Below are positions 1 through 13,900 of a stretch of 64,000 bases of DNA, in pieces. A program made the position numbers and the translations under genes. Positions within the stretch are counted from its first letter, which is position 1. Each line of letters starts with the position of its first letter. Source of the DNA: Acanthornis magna (lineage: Eukaryota > Chordata > Aves > Passeriformes > Acanthizidae); NCBI GenBank assembly GCA_036785705.1, contig JAWUZG010000032.1:13906001-13970000 (forward strand), in the 5' to 3' direction. A model generated the notes under the pieces. That model did not search any database, was not told the DNA's origin, and worked only from the letters and a program-made list of their open reading frames with translations.

Positions 1-715
1 CTGCAGTGTAGCCTGATGATACCTAGCTACATGTTTTATTTCAGTAAGACCACCTTCAATGCAAGTTAACTAATTTCAGCATTTCAATAGCCTGTCTTGG
101 CCCAGCAACTTAGAACAAACTATGGCTGGAGCAAAATATGGCCATGAGCCGTATTTTATTTCAGGTCAGCCTATGTGTTTTTCTGTGATATATCCTCTAG
201 AAATTACAGGGCATAACTGAGAAATCAGTTGATTAAATTGTAAGCCATAATACATGTCCATCAGAGTAGAAGAGGCTGATGGGATCCAGTTGGACTGTCA
301 TCCAAACCAAAGAGTTCACATCTGCTCCAATGGTGTGAATGGCTGCTCCAAAGAAGGACAGCAGACACATTTGCCGGAGTTGAGTGAAAAAGGGTGTCTA
401 CAAACACCAGAATAACAAAAGAAACTGCAAGGACATTCAGTAATTCACTGGAGCTGGCAGAAACATTTTGTAAAGAAATTCGATTCATGCTAATTTTACT
501 TTAAAATGTTTTGAGTTTGACTGCAGCCACGTTTTGAATCACTGCATTACCAACTCTGCATTCACTCATCACATATCATTCCTAGTCCCAAAGGCAAACC
601 CAGGAGTCAAACACTGTGTTTTCCTCTGTATGCAGCCATTCCCTGTGAGCCTGATCTGGCAGTCTCCAAGGCTACAGCTCACTGATGGTCCCTTTGCCCC
701 TTCCCCAGGCCTGGA
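1..715. other. Intergenic sequence, no gene seen
   Basis: This is AT-rich unique-looking sequence. The open frames are short (75 codons or fewer) and match no protein I know. It ends where the 3' terminus of a CR1 element begins. Confidence 0.6.
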
Positions 716-1124
716 CATAGAACCATAGAGATTGGAAAAGACCTCTAAGATCATCAAGTCCAATTGTCAAGCCAGCACCACCACATTTTTCACTATTAAA
801 CATGTCCTCAAGTCCCATATCCACATGCGTTTTGAACACCTCTAGGGATGGTGAGCCTACCACCTCCCTGGGCAGTCTGTTCCAATGTTTTATAATCCTT
901 TCGGTGAAGACATTCATTTAGATTTCCTTTAATCTAATCTAAGCCTGCCCTGGTGCAACTTGAGGCCATTTAATCTCATCCTGTCACTTGTTACCTAAAA
1001 GTAGAGGCTTACCTCCACCTTGCAACACCCTCCTTTCAGGCAGTCATAGTGATAAGGTCACCCCTGAGCCTCCTTTTCTCCAGCAGAAACAACCCCAGCT
1101 CTCTCAGCCACTCCTCATAAGACT
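716..1124 (-). mobile_element. CR1: CR1 LINE fragment (3' end of ORF2 plus 3'UTR)
   Basis: The minus strand reads the C-terminal end of CR1 ORF2, with the typical [10 protein letters not shown] and SPSLEVF words (about 800-917), followed by the short 3'UTR. On the plus strand this shows as the CATAG-type terminal repeat near 716 and then the block reading AAGACCTCTAAGATCATCAA. The copy is 5'-truncated near 1124, as most avian CR1 copies are, and carries scattered mutations. It is a dead retroposon. Confidence 0.92.
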
Positions 1125-4056
1125 AGAGATGGCACTGTGCTGTCCATCTCTCTCCTGGAAAGTGAGAAACACAATGACAAGGAGCAGCTCTGCGGAAGGA
1201 GTTGGAGAAGCACTGCCACGAGGAGATGCGGATGCAGAAGCTGCAGAGTGAGGGTGAGCAGCCCAGCCAGGGCTCCCCAACTCACCAGTGTGCTCTAGAG
1301 AGAGGGAAGACACATGGATGGACTCCCACAGCACAGAGTGAGCGCTTAGGGCTGCTCTCTGGTGCCCTCATTGTTATGCCCTTTTCACATGTTTTTCTTC
1401 AGAGCTCTTGCAATCCTACAGAGCTTTTGCAGTCATTCTTTCTTTTTTTTTCCCATCTCCTTGCAGCACCTCTTCCTAAGCCCCTGCCTCCTCTCTTAGG
1501 TCTACCACTCTAGTTATGTCCTTAGAGGGTTTTTTCCCCTCTTCTTATGAGCCTGCATCCTCTTGGGATTTCCATTTTCTTCTCAATTAGACAGGCTATA
1601 TGTAAAACAATCCATGAAAAGAATAATTTTAAGTGCTGTCACCAGACCAGCTGTTTTCATATTTCCTTCCTATGTTGTAAACTTGTAACAAAGGGAGTGC
1701 CCCACATGCAATACATTTACACCCTGTGTATCCCGAGTTCACAAGAGGACCATTCTCAGACAAATATTCCTTTAAGATGATCCCATAAGTTAACAGTAAC
1801 AATTAAAAAGCCAACCAAATTAAAAAAAAAATCCACTCAGATCTCTTTCCATAAGCTAATTAAAAGAACTATTTATTTGCTGTCTTTGCAGTAGACATTT
1901 TGTACACAACCTCAGCTCTCTGCTTTGGATTCACAGCAGCATGTCCTGGGAGATGACCTACTCAATGCCTCTAGCCACAAGTTATCCACATCTCCCCAGT
2001 TACTGGAATGGGATTGCCTAGGGACATTGCAGAGCCTATATCACAGGCTGGACATGTCTGTCCACAAGACTTAAGCACAACAATATATTAGCCTTGGCAT
2101 GGCACAGTGGCCTGTATCAAGACTTGTCAGCATTCTTTGCCTGTTCCTTCAACTAACAGAATTGTTCATGCTTCTCTATATGGGGATATTCAAATTCCAT
2201 ACAAAGTCATCACTGTCTACTTGAGCTTTCAAAGGACCCATCAGTAGGTGTGGAAAGCAAATGCAAGGCAAGGTGGATGCTTGACTTCCTCAGATTTAGA
2301 GGTATACCATTTTTACATAGAAGAAATGGCTAAAGTGGAAGGAGAAATTACTCCAGCTTTATTTCCAGTGTAGACCTCCTGTAGCAAGCTTAATTAATTA
2401 TAGCTAATTGAAAACACTAATCTATTCTCATGTCCTATTTCCCTGCAAATAACTTAACTCTGGCTAAAATAAAAAAGGCATTTGGTGGGAGGAGGCAACT
2501 TCCATTAAAAAGAAACATTTAAAATTTAAATAAATAAAATATTAAAAGAAATTACTGATACAAACAGCTGTGCTTTAAACTATCAATTTCCAGATCTCTT
2601 ACAGTGGTTCTGCGGAAAGAAGCAGAAAACATGGACCTGGTTAGTCATCATGATTTTAAAGCAGTTCCAGTTGTTTATTATTGTTGATTTCATGACTAGA
2701 AGCTCAAAAAGGTTCAACTGGTGGCTGAAGTTGGAGTGAAACTTTAAAACATTTTGACTTTTTAAGTGAGAATTCTGTGTCTGGGTTTGCCACTCCCTGA
2801 GAGAGACAGACAGAGACTCTGAGAACTGGTAACTGGAGAAAGAAAACAAAACACAAAACCATACCACTTTCTATGTGAGAAGACATAAGGGAGCTTCCTT
2901 ATTTTGGTCACTTCCTCTTCCCTCTTTCTCACCAACAGACAGACACATATGCACAGTATACATACATCCCCAGACAGCTCCTGAGCCTGTAATCCTCTCC
3001 TGAAAATCTTTCTTGCTGCTTTAATGAGCTGAATTCTCTTTGGAATGAAAGAGATTAAATAAAAATTCCAGCACAACAGAGCAGTCAAGCCTGAGGCAGA
3101 AATGAATGGCCAGGGCAGGATTATGATAAATAAATAAAGAAATAGGGATGCAGAAGCAGTGTCAAATCAAAACTTTCATCAAAATATAGTTCTTGCATGT
3201 CCCTGTTTCCAGCTGGCCATTAAATCCATTGAGTTCTGCTTGTGCTCAGAGATCTCTCAGAGACTGCCCTGTGAGGTCGGGGATTAAAGGTTGACAAAAG
3301 AGGAAATTTCACAAGTAAAAGCCTAATCACAGAAGTCTTTGCTTTATTCACTCACAAAAGAGGATGACCAAAAAGAACCAAGGATCAAAGTATTCTGGAA
3401 ACAAATTGAAAAACAAGAGAACTAATATTAAATTAACACTATAGTTTATTTAAATTTTCAGTGTTTAGAAAACACCATATTGCCTAGCACTGTACAACAC
3501 AGAGGAATTTAGGAACAGTTGATTCTGCTTAATCAGGATTACATGAACTTTTCAGTTCTATGTTTTATAATTCTTTAGTTCATGACTGGGACCATTTGTT
3601 GTTTTTTTTTTTTTTTCAGTGCCATTAGGGAAGGTGCTGCAGCACTACAAATAACAATAATGAGATCATGACTCCCACTAATCTGATCAGGGCTGTCAAA
3701 TCTAGTTCCCCAGCACAGAATGTAACCATACAGCAGAATTTTAGAGCATCCCACAACTTCACCAAAAAACACACACCATCCACCCTATAATAAGCTTAAA
3801 GCCCTTCACATACAAAATAAGAAACCTCAAGAAAAGCAATTATGTCACAGAAAGGGGAAAGATTCCTACAATAGCAGGCAATTACTTTGGTGAAAATGTC
3901 TCAAGATCGAGAGGGTGCCTAGAGCTGCATCATTACAGCTGCAGCACTTAGGCTGACATTTTCAGACTCTGCTTCTACTAGAAAAAGATGATGGGCTGGT
4001 GGGGAGAGCACAGCTGGACCAGAGACCCAAATAACTCCAAGCACCAGAAAACGCTC

Positions 4057-4124
4057 AAAACCAAACCAAACCAAACCAAACCAAACCAAACCAAACCAAA
4101 CCAAACCAAACCAAACCAAACCAA
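4057..4124. repeat. (CCAAA)n microsatellite, about 12 units
   Basis: Twelve uninterrupted CCAAA units run from 4061 to 4120, with partial units at both edges. The array explains the spurious repetitive reading frame on the minus strand. It should be length-polymorphic. Confidence 0.95.
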
Positions 4125-5070
4125 CCCCAAGCAACAATTCTTGTCAGTTTGAAAACTGAAAATGTTTTCTAGCCATTAGTTTAATACTGGGTATATGAGA
4201 AAGACATATCACTGAATCATCAGAGTGAAAATGAAGCAAACAAAGAAAATACCCAGAAGTCAACATAAGGAATAAGCAACACAGGACAGAAAGGATGGCC
4301 CTTGTAGATGGTTACTGTATAACAAGTGTCAGTGCTTGCTGGCAAATAAAATGAGGTAATACTAAATCTACTTCCATGTCTCCCCTAAGGGCGTGAATAA
4401 AACCAAACACCCAAAGTCTTAAACGTGTTATGGAGTTGACTGTGGAAAATTACATTAAATGTTCATAAAATTCCCTCCATGTTGAGAGCAACCACCTAGC
4501 GCTACTGGTGCTACATGATTATTATTCCTATTTTTAAAGCCATATAAATGGACATATGGCTGGTGAAGCAGAATTTCAATCAATCTTACCCTTCTCTAGA
4601 TTCAATGATCCTCCCTCTGAATGTAAATAACTGCTGAGAGGTGAGAAACATTGCTTTAATCTGTAATTTAGGCCGTAACAGAAAACATTCAAGAAATTCT
4701 ACTTACAATTAGCAAAATTTTAATTGAAACAAAACAAAAACAACCAAACCAAAAACCCCACAACCTTGAAGAGCATATCAACATATTCAAGTGTCCAGGC
4801 CTCACAACATCCTTTGTCTCACCAAAAAATAAAAATGAGGACACAAAATACTTTTATCTACAACAAACTCAAAGGAGATGAAGAGTATGATTTCAAACCT
4901 TTAACTATTTGCAAGCAGTCTTCATCTAGATCCTTCTGATGCATCTGAAAACTGTTTAAAATTTCTGGTATGTACCACCAAGAATGCTGCCTATGAAAAT
5001 ATAGTTCTGCTTTATTAGTACTCATAATGGTTCAACCTAGCATGTGATGCAGTTTGGGAAGTCACAACTC

Positions 5071-5118
5071 AAAAACAAAACAAAACAAAACAAAACAAAA
5101 CAAAACAAAACAAAAAAA
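5071..5118. repeat. (CAAAA)n microsatellite, about 8 units
   Basis: Eight perfect CAAAA units begin at 5076 and are followed by an A-run. The array is about 1 kb from the (CCAAA)n array and may have arisen by similar slippage. Confidence 0.93.
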
Positions 5119-5554
5119 CTCCACCAAACAAAACCAAAGTTAACTGGAAAGTTTCTGGAGGGCGAAAAGAGAAAAATATTCAGAAGGGTAAAACCCCTCT
5201 GATTCCAAAATGCAGGCTGCTAAACCTATAGAGAAAAGATCAAAGAGCACAAATACAGTGGGAAAGACAGCACATGACTGCAAGTAAATGAAAAAGCCCT
5301 ACAACAAAAGTGCTTATAATGGAGAGAGTAAAAGTTGCATAAATGGCACGCAACCATATCATGGACTTACACATGTTGCAGTTTCATTTAGGGAAAAGTT
5401 TTCTAATTAAAAACAAAGTGAAGTAATGGAATAGATTGCACACTCTAGATCTTAAAAGGTTACATCGATAAGTGTAAACATCTGTTAACTTCTTTAACGC
5501 CAACTTAATTAAATTAGCACAAATCCCTTCGTGGCATTTCATTGAATTAAACTA

Positions 5555-5716
5555 AAATCATAGACTCCTTGGACTGGAAGAGGTCTCAAGGGGTCTAGTC
5601 CATTCTCCATCCACAGGCAGGGTCATCTCATCCCACATCATCCCTGACAGATGTTTATCTACTCTGTTTTTAAAAGACCACCAAGAATGGAGAGTTTATA
5701 ACCTCTTTAGACAATC
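5555..5716 (-). mobile_element. CR1: CR1 LINE fragment, 3' end
   Basis: The plus strand starts with an AATCATAGACTC-type terminal repeat and continues with the TTGGACTGGAAGAGGTCTCA block found at CR1 3' ends, so the sense strand is minus. Only about 160 bp is recognisable. It is more diverged than the copies at 716 and 22859, suggesting an older subfamily. Confidence 0.82.
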
Positions 5717-6366
5717 ACTTAACTATGAGATTTTTGCTAATCTACACAGCACAATATTACACAGCCACAGCAAACTAGGAGCATTCACAGTCAGACACCA
5801 AAGGGATAAAAAGAAATATATTAAGCCATGATGATTACTTTTAATCATGTGAACATATATAATCTCTTCACAAATTACTATGCATCAGCTGACAGGTAGT
5901 AATGAGTCAAAAACACACACCACCTATCATAAATGTGAAGTGAAATAAAATAAATTTGCTTAAACTGAAGTTGAGATTTTTACTTCCATTTGTCAGGGGC
6001 TAAAACCATGCATGTGATTAAATACTCTTCCTCAACTGGAAGCCAGTTAAGCCAGGAAAAATATATATTTCCTCTATGTTTATATGTTATTTACGTAAGT
6101 TAATTTAAATATTGTTGTTTGAGAAGAACATTTTTCTAGTTAGAGTGCTAGTGCACTTTCCTTTGCCTGCCTATTTACATTACTAAGTCTGGGGGATCTA
6201 ACCAGACTTTGATAAAGATACAGAAGAAATACATCCAACCAACAATAGTAAATAACACTCCTTGACTTTTCCAAAAATACTTCCCCCGCATCTGACACAG
6301 TCACCAGTACTAGCAAATTAACATCTGTTCTTACCTCTGCTTTTAGCAGAGAAAAAGTTGTGCTGG
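5717..6366. other. AT-rich spacer between two CR1 copies
   Basis: I see no gene, RNA or repeat family in this 650-bp AT-rich stretch. Confidence 0.55.
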
Positions 6367-6630
6367 AGAATCACAGAACCTTAGAATAACCCAGGTTGAA
6401 AAGGACCTTGAAAGATCACCTCATCAACCTTCTGTGGAAAAGTGTGCCCAGATGTAATTATCTTGTACCTGCTCAAGAGTACCTTGAAAATCTCCAGCAA
6501 AGGGGACTCTACCACATCTCTGAGGATCACTGGCTGTTCTCACTGTAAAAAATTCCTGTCATACATGAACACGAAAACACTCTTCCCCTCGAGCATTCTT
6601 TTTTTTGAGTTTAAATCTAGCTCACTTTGT
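6367..6630 (-). mobile_element. CR1: CR1 LINE fragment, diverged
   Basis: The plus strand begins with GAATCACAGAACC, then CCAGGTTGAAAAGGACCTTG and later a GGGGACTCTACCAC block. This is the order expected of a reverse-complemented CR1 3' end. The upper limit near 6630 is approximate. The copy is 5'-truncated and non-functional. Confidence 0.82.
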
Positions 6631-9600
6631 ACACTGCTATAATGCATTATTTTGGCTACAGAATTATGTAAAAAGCATTTTAAATATTTGTTGTGCTGAA
6701 CAAAGATTCTTGCCCCCTCTCACCTCTGCAACTGCCAGCCATGCACACTCCTAATGCCTACGCTTTCCTCTGCTCAGCCTTTTTGGATGAGAACACAAGC
6801 ATAAAAGACATTTTTCATCACATTGAAGTGTACTACCAAAGACAACTTCCAAGACAATCCTGGAAAGTGGCATTGTCCTGGAAAGTCCTTTGAATGATTT
6901 TAAGGTATCCCAAAAAGTCATTCCTTTCCCTCCCGTAAACTGGGCTTATGTTACCTTTTGCTTCTTCACATGATCAAAAAAAAAAATTATTTCTTATAAA
7001 CTAATGATGAGTAATGGTAGGTTCCTTTTTCTTTGTTATACAGAAAGATACCTGACACATATTACATTAGTTGCTGGTAAACTTCTATAACTCCAAGGAA
7101 TGAGTGAAGAAATGGGCTTATTTTCCTCCAAAAGACTAAGAGTATTTTAGAAATACTTTTATTTTTTCAGGTCTTTTAACATTCCACTTTCACCAAGATA
7201 TATAGTCTAAAAGTTAAGTAAAATAATAAATCTATTGTGCAAAAGAACAGGGTGAAAAAGTTAATAGAATATTTTATACTTTTTGAAATACTTAGCAAAC
7301 AATTTTTAAGAAACTATCCGAATGTTAAAATGCACTTCTCAAAAAATTATCTTCTAATTTTAAAATTTAAAAAGTTACATTAAAATAGAGAAGTTTTTTT
7401 AATGTTGTAGGTGTCGTATTTCATTCAGATCACACATTTTGCGGGGGTGGGATAGGGAGACTGGTTTTTCATGGAAACACCCTATACAATTGCACTGTGT
7501 GTTTATCAGTGCTAACAATAACATTCAAACCCATCAAATTAAAAAAAAAAATTAAAAAGTATTCATCCTGGATAAAGGGATTTGGGTATATAATAGGGAC
7601 TTTGCCAGAGTTTAGTGGGGGGTATTTTCCTCTGTTAAATAATTTGTATCTGAGAGCAGTTGGATAGTGATCATCTGATGGAAAAAAATCCCAAAAGTCT
7701 AGGTTCATGAATTGAATACAAAACACAGAGTTTGGCTTGGTTTTTCAGAACTGAAGTGGAATTGAAATTATTGAGCTCTAGAGCAAAACATATCAGCATT
7801 AATGAGCTGTGCATTTGTAATGTGCATGAGGTAACACACGAAGACTAATGTGGTGAAATTTTAAGCTGCAGATAAGTGCTCCCAAGTCACTCATCATCTG
7901 AACATCTGGATACACATCTCATAATCAGCTTAAAATCTGTTTTAACAAATCTGTCACTGAGGTGCGCGTTTGTGATTTTTCCTGATGACTGGAAGTCATC
8001 AGAATGTATCTAATCAATAATGCCTGCAAACACAGATGCCGGATATTTCAGCAGGCCATCAGCAGGGGGAACTACCAGGTAGAAGACCAAAGGAATGCAG
8101 GAAGGACCAGTTTAAACCCAGGTAGATGGGAGACATATTTTTGGGTTTGTGAGCTGATCAGCAGGCAACATACACCTTTTAATTGTCATCATCTAGGTTT
8201 AACACAGAAACACATTACTGAATTCTTATTCCAAACAAGTTCTAAGCCCTGTATTCCTATAAGGTATCTTACAAATATACCCCAAGCATGTTATTATAGT
8301 GCACTTCATGTTAAAGAATGTGTTTTCTAAAGATTACATTTTTCCCTTTGTGTCTCATGGAAATGTGATAGTTTATTAGTAATTCATTCAAACTAAGTGA
8401 TTTAATCATCCTGCTTTATGGTTGCATAAGATGAGTAAAAGAAGTACAACACATCCCAAGGGGAGCTATACATTAAATTGAGACGGTTTTATGGTCCCAT
8501 GCTCACCACAAGCCTGGCCATTTTATTTAAGCTTCTGGAACACACAGTCACTGCACCCAAGCAGCAGCAGATTCTTCACACAACAAATGATTTATTGGCT
8601 AGGCTACACTTTGGTGGGAGTTAACATCATCTCACTCCAAGTCTGAACTTGATTTTCTGTGTATTTACTGTGGGATCACATGGAATAGTTATTACATTGA
8701 CCTCCCTGCTTGCTGATGTTGACCAGAAATTCTGGCCCGCTGCCTTTTATCTTCTCTCTCATAGTAAGGACATTCCAAAAAATCAAATCAGACTGTGGAT
8801 CTTGTGAAGAGCAACTAATGTGGCTGACCCTGATTTGAACATAAGCTGGTGTTGCCATCTCTTTAGTTTTCACTTTTATGTGGCGTGTGTCAATAAGCAG
8901 CCTTAAAATGGATTTTCTACAGAACTATTAATTTTGCATTAATTAAAATGCTAAAGATTTCACTTTTAGACATATCTGATGGCAAAAAAAAAAAAAAAAA
9001 AAGCCCAAGAATTCGAGGAAAAAAACAACAGAACCCTTTTCCCCCCCTTGCTTCATTTTTTTTTTTTTAACAGCCATAAAGGCTTTCTGGCTTTCCTCAG
9101 TGGAATAAAAACAGATGCCCTCTGAAAAGCTACTCACTCCTGTGAGTTATTATTAGGGTAGGCTATTCATTTACTGCTCCTTTTTGCATGGATAATCAGT
9201 GTTATATACCCAAAATTACATGTATTCCCATTTTTTCCAGTTCACAGAAAGGTCCAAGCCACCACTTCATCCACAGTCATCTGTTATTCCCCTTCCATAT
9301 GACAGCACACGAGCAGGAGGGGGGAAGTAAAATTAGCCTAAACCCAACTGTTTTGGTGAGCATTACTCGGGACGTTTGCACTTTCAGACAAGCTCACTGT
9401 TTTTTTCAATCAATGGGTCACAGTTCTAATGCAAGTTGTTCACGTGAGCTATCTCCAGATGAATGAAGAGGTTGTTCTTTATACAGAGGTTTCATGTTGT
9501 TTCACAGAGCATTTCCTTCTGTTCCATGATCTCCTTGAGCTCCCTTTGCTATCAACATCTTTTCAGACTAATGAAGCAGAAAAAGAAATTTAGGAGCAAG

Positions 9601-10864
9601 AACACCAGGTTCATAACATTACCTTACCACTCTTCTCTCCCCGTTTCCCAAGATCCTTAAGAACAAAACAAAATTATATTTCTTGGACCCAAAAGGAATG
9701 AATGGTCAGAGTATTTTAAAAGAATCTTCTGGGAAACATCTGTAAAATACATAGAAAAACAATTGCCTTACTCCTTTATTTCTTTTCTTTTTAAAGAAAA
9801 ACATTATTTTATGAAGATATAAAGACCACTAAAAAAACCTAGTTCCCCTACAGCTGCTTCACTTTTCCTGAGACTTCTGGATCTGGTGAAGTATATTCTG
9901 ATTGACACACAAGAGAAATACATAGGCTTTTGGTTGTAAGAGTAAGGCACATTGTCCTGCTATATCACAAAATACAATGAAAGCTACAAAAATACAAACC
10001 TTTAAGCAAAAAAATAACTGTTAGTCTTCACCTTTACTTACAAATAAACCAGGTCAGGCCCAAGGGCCCTATGATTGACCAGGACAAACTGCAGATAACT
10101 GAGGAAGACTTTGATGGGGCAAGCAGTACATCATACTCCCAGAACTGCCTTTGGTACTTTCATGCACAAAAGCTTCCTGAAATAGTACTGCTTTCTTTGA
10201 ACTTAACTGCTAAGATGGATTTTCTTCCAGAAATTGCCTTGATCAAATTCATGGCATAAAATTATGTCTGCAGTGTCCCATGGTAAGTAGTTTGGCAGAG
10301 CTATTGCTCAACTGGTGAATTATTACCTCACCTGTAAAGCTTTCAATGTTCCCTAACTCCTTTAGTGAGCAAGTCCCTAAACAGCTGCTCCCAGGTCATC
10401 CTCCTCGTAGTGCTTACACCTCTGTGCCCTTCTATCATTTCTCTCCAGGATGAAGTCCTGGGATCTAGTCCTGGGCCACCCTTGTTTCCTTCTTTCTTTT
10501 CCAGCCATAACAAATAGTTTTGAACAAAGCAACATGAAATGTTGCTGAAAAATGTTAAAAAAAGGTATTTCCTAATGAGAAGAACCACTGATTTATACAA
10601 CATTTTGTACTCTCACTTTACTAGCGTTTGTTTGCTTTTCCCCAGACCTCCCTGAGTAGCAATGACGTAATGCTTTTGTAGCCTATTTTTAGCCCAAATC
10701 CTATTCCCAGGCATCAAAACAGATTGGCCTAGGGGCAAGCACAGAGCACTAAGGATTTAGATATTCTTCATCCCCTTTGTTTTAAATTTGACTGGATCAA
10801 ACTTCAAACACTATTTTACTTCTTTTCTTTGGTGCTTCTGTGACTTTCTTCACTCAGCCTTTAG
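6631..10864. other. Intergenic sequence, no gene seen
   Basis: The stretch is AT-rich. An A19 run at 8984-9002 is followed closely by a C7 run and a T12 run, so the local composition is low-complexity. The longest open frame is about 108 codons (8004-8330, plus) with no recognisable domain. Confidence 0.55.
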
Positions 10865-10985
10865 GATTCTGAATTCTTGGGTGTCATCAGCAAATTCTGA
10901 TGCTTCAGTATTACTTAAACCAGTTACCAAGATGCTGAGCACTACAGATCCCAGAACATATTCTTGAAAGATTCCTAGTAAACTC
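10865..10985 (-). mobile_element. Possible ancient CR1 fragment (internal)
   Basis: The order of words (GTGTCATCAGCAAATTCTGA, then AAGATGCTGAGCACTACAGA, then a TAGTAA ending) follows a reverse-complemented internal CR1 ORF2 segment, with many mismatches. The identification is from memory of the consensus and is tentative. Confidence 0.42.
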
Positions 10986-13900
10986 TGAATTTTTCAGTTT
11001 TCCAGCTTTTAGAAAGTTTTCATCCTTTTAAGGGCATTATATCTTGTATTGCAGAAACTTAGACTCTTTGATTTTCAATGGTCTGACAGTTGCATTAAGA
11101 AAACCACATTAATATATTAGTCAAGTCTCCTTGCATATCCATAACTTCTGCTATAAATTCTTTAAAGAAGTCCAAACATTTTAATGTTCTGTTTATAAAT
11201 ACCGCCTTTGCCTCATACTAGTATCCTGCTCACAGAAAGAGATAATTTTCAGCAACACAAATTGAACCCAGACCTTGATCTGCCAAAAATTAAATGTTTT
11301 TTGAATTCAACGGTTTGGTCAGAGTTTTAAGAAAAGAGCAGTTTAATTGGTGTGAACGTAACAAAAGTGACAAGTTGTTGGCAGCTGGTCCATGTAGGGT
11401 ATTTGACTGAATGAGCAGGCCTCGTGCTGCAGTCATCTTCATTTGGTCTTCATTTTTTATTTCCAGTACCATATCAATACAAAGACACAAAAACTCGTTC
11501 ACAGCTTTGATTGCTGCTGGTGGCTTCTTGTAAATAAATTCTCAACAATGTAAAATGAGTCTGTGATTAACATAATGACAAACAAAAGACAAGGCACCAC
11601 TGAGAGAATTTTTCAAGAAAGAAGCATAAATGGAAATCAGTTTTTCTTGGCTTCCTAGATGGCAATGACATTTAAATACAGTCATCAGGTTGCTAAAAAA
11701 ATTATGGTTTGGAAACAAAAATTCTATCAAAATAAAAGGTGAATACGAGTGAAGTTGGAACCAGAGACTGAAAAATGATCATGTAAGAATCACCCTCATT
11801 GCATGACTGGAAGCCTGAATAGCCCTGAATAAACTATTCGTCCCATATGCAATCCATAACATTTTGTTGCCCTGATTTTTTTTTAAAAGGTCTCAACTGG
11901 AATATCTTTTGTAAAAAAGATTATTTACATATAAATAAAAAGAACGCACTTTCAAAAAAGTGGTCACAGTTCTATGTAAGTCCCCAAAAAGAAGACTTAT
12001 TTGGCTTTACATCCCAGAATGAGATGTTTGTATCTCTACTAAGGGAGCATCACACTTGTTTCCTGCACCAGTCAAGGCATAAAATGTAAACTTGGCTGAC
12101 CTACTTTTGAGAAATTTCTCATCCTGTTCCTTAGTAACTTTCTTTATTCCTAGTAAAAGCCAGTGAAATATATGAAATACAAATCACTGGCATGGTAATT
12201 AGTCTGTTTCCTCAGCAGACTTCTGTTTCTTGCATTCTGCATCAGAGAACTTGGCACTGATCTTCCTTGCCCGACATCACTAGTTGCTTTCATTTCCTTC
12301 AGGCATACAAGCAACGTAACCCACCTCTCTGGTTGTGTCTCCCAGAAAGAAGAAATCCTGAAGGGATTCCTGGAACATCTCCTTCAATTCCCTTCAGCGT
12401 TGTTTTTTAGCAGAAAGAAAATCCAAGGTTTCAAAGTTCAAAGTTGAAAATTCAAATAGCTTTATGATTCCCAACACTTGACTTCCACCCCAAATGAAAA
12501 ATATTCCCTCGTTCTGATCTAAACTCAGAATACTCTCAGCTTTTTGAGATGACAGCAGCAAGGGGTGTTTTTCAGTTTTCTCAGCCATTCTAAATCCCCA
12601 GGTCATCTATCCTAGCTACAGCACCTCTTTGTTAGTGATCAGCAGGGAGGTCTGTTGTCAGCTAAAGGGAAGGATGGCTCTTCCATCCAGATCAGGTCTG
12701 ACTGCCATATTCTGCTGTGAGATCTGGTGAGGTTGTGATGTTAATAACGGGGCTCTCTTTCATCCTATCACAATCCCACCTTCCTGAAGTTTCTTCCTAC
12801 ACCCTAAATCCTATTCTTTATCCCCTCAAGTCCTCACAGGTCCTCTCTGCCACTTTTGCTCAAGGAGTTTTTAGCTGGCTTTACTCTCAGTGTTTACAAG
12901 GTCTGGATTTTGGTAGTTCAAGCCTACACAGGTCCTCCCCATCCCAATCCTGTTTATTTCTTCTCCCCTGTACATACAGTTCAGGTTATGAAACCTCTAA
13001 CAAGGTCAAAACTCAATATAATATTGAAAGGAGTGATAATAGATTTTCCAATCCTTCTATCTTCTTCCTTTATTATCAGTCCACCTTAGGGGTTAGTTAT
13101 ACATTAACTGCTTGCTACATGATGCAGAAATGAAACATCTGGCAGCAGATTTAATGCAGTATTTTTAAACTGAAAACTTCTGCACAACCAATCTGTCCAC
13201 TGAATTCAAATGACAGAAAAGTATGTATTGTCAAGAAGGTTACATAGATGCTTATGTAGATGACAGAAAAAGATTTGTTTTGCTTCAAATTATATCTTAT
13301 TGTTACAGGGACTGAAAGTAACCCTGAATAGTGCTTTTTCAGGAAGATGGAGGAAATGAAAAATACACCTGCAAGACTCTATGCAGAATATGGCTTTACC
13401 AGTGTTAAGTTTTACAATTTCTACATTATTTAGTTTTACTAAACTGTCCACCGAAGACACCAAAGTAAGAAGGTCTCATAGCTAGCCAAATTAATGAAAT
13501 TATTATATTGGAAATCAGCTGAAATGATAAGCAGCTATAGATATGAAATTACTGTGAAATTAAAGGGGGAACCCCCCCAAAAAAATTATTAAAGTTAACA
13601 TTCTCTTAGCATTTCTTTTGCATCACTTAGATTTAAACAGTCCAATAGTCCAGATTCAGTGGAGCAGAAGCTGACCAAGGTCAAATAAGCAGTTTCTGCT
13701 CATTGTGGTAATTCCATAATGCATTCAAGACAAACTCTACACTAATTCTGGGAAATGGCAATTTATAGTTTTCTAGAAATTGCTTACAGGTTACAAGCAC
13801 TATGTACATTTTAAAGTTCCCACAATGGGTAGAAATGTTCAATTTCCAATTAATGTTGCTCGGATATGAAAGTTAAGTCATGTGTGCCAACAATTACTGC

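Larger units (their letters stand above)
1125..5554. other. Intergenic sequence with simple repeats
   Basis: No gene is recognised. The stretch is AT-rich, with a T-run near 3601 and two pentanucleotide arrays listed separately. Open frames reach about 108 codons (3088-2762, minus) but have no recognisable domain. The homeodomain-core-like TAATTAATTA near 2391 is not distinctive in such AT-rich DNA. Confidence 0.55.

Noticed and set aside
3919..4137. Frame with a repeated Trp-Phe-Gly-Leu-Val pattern
   Set aside because: It is the translation of the (CCAAA)n microsatellite on the minus strand, not a repeat protein.
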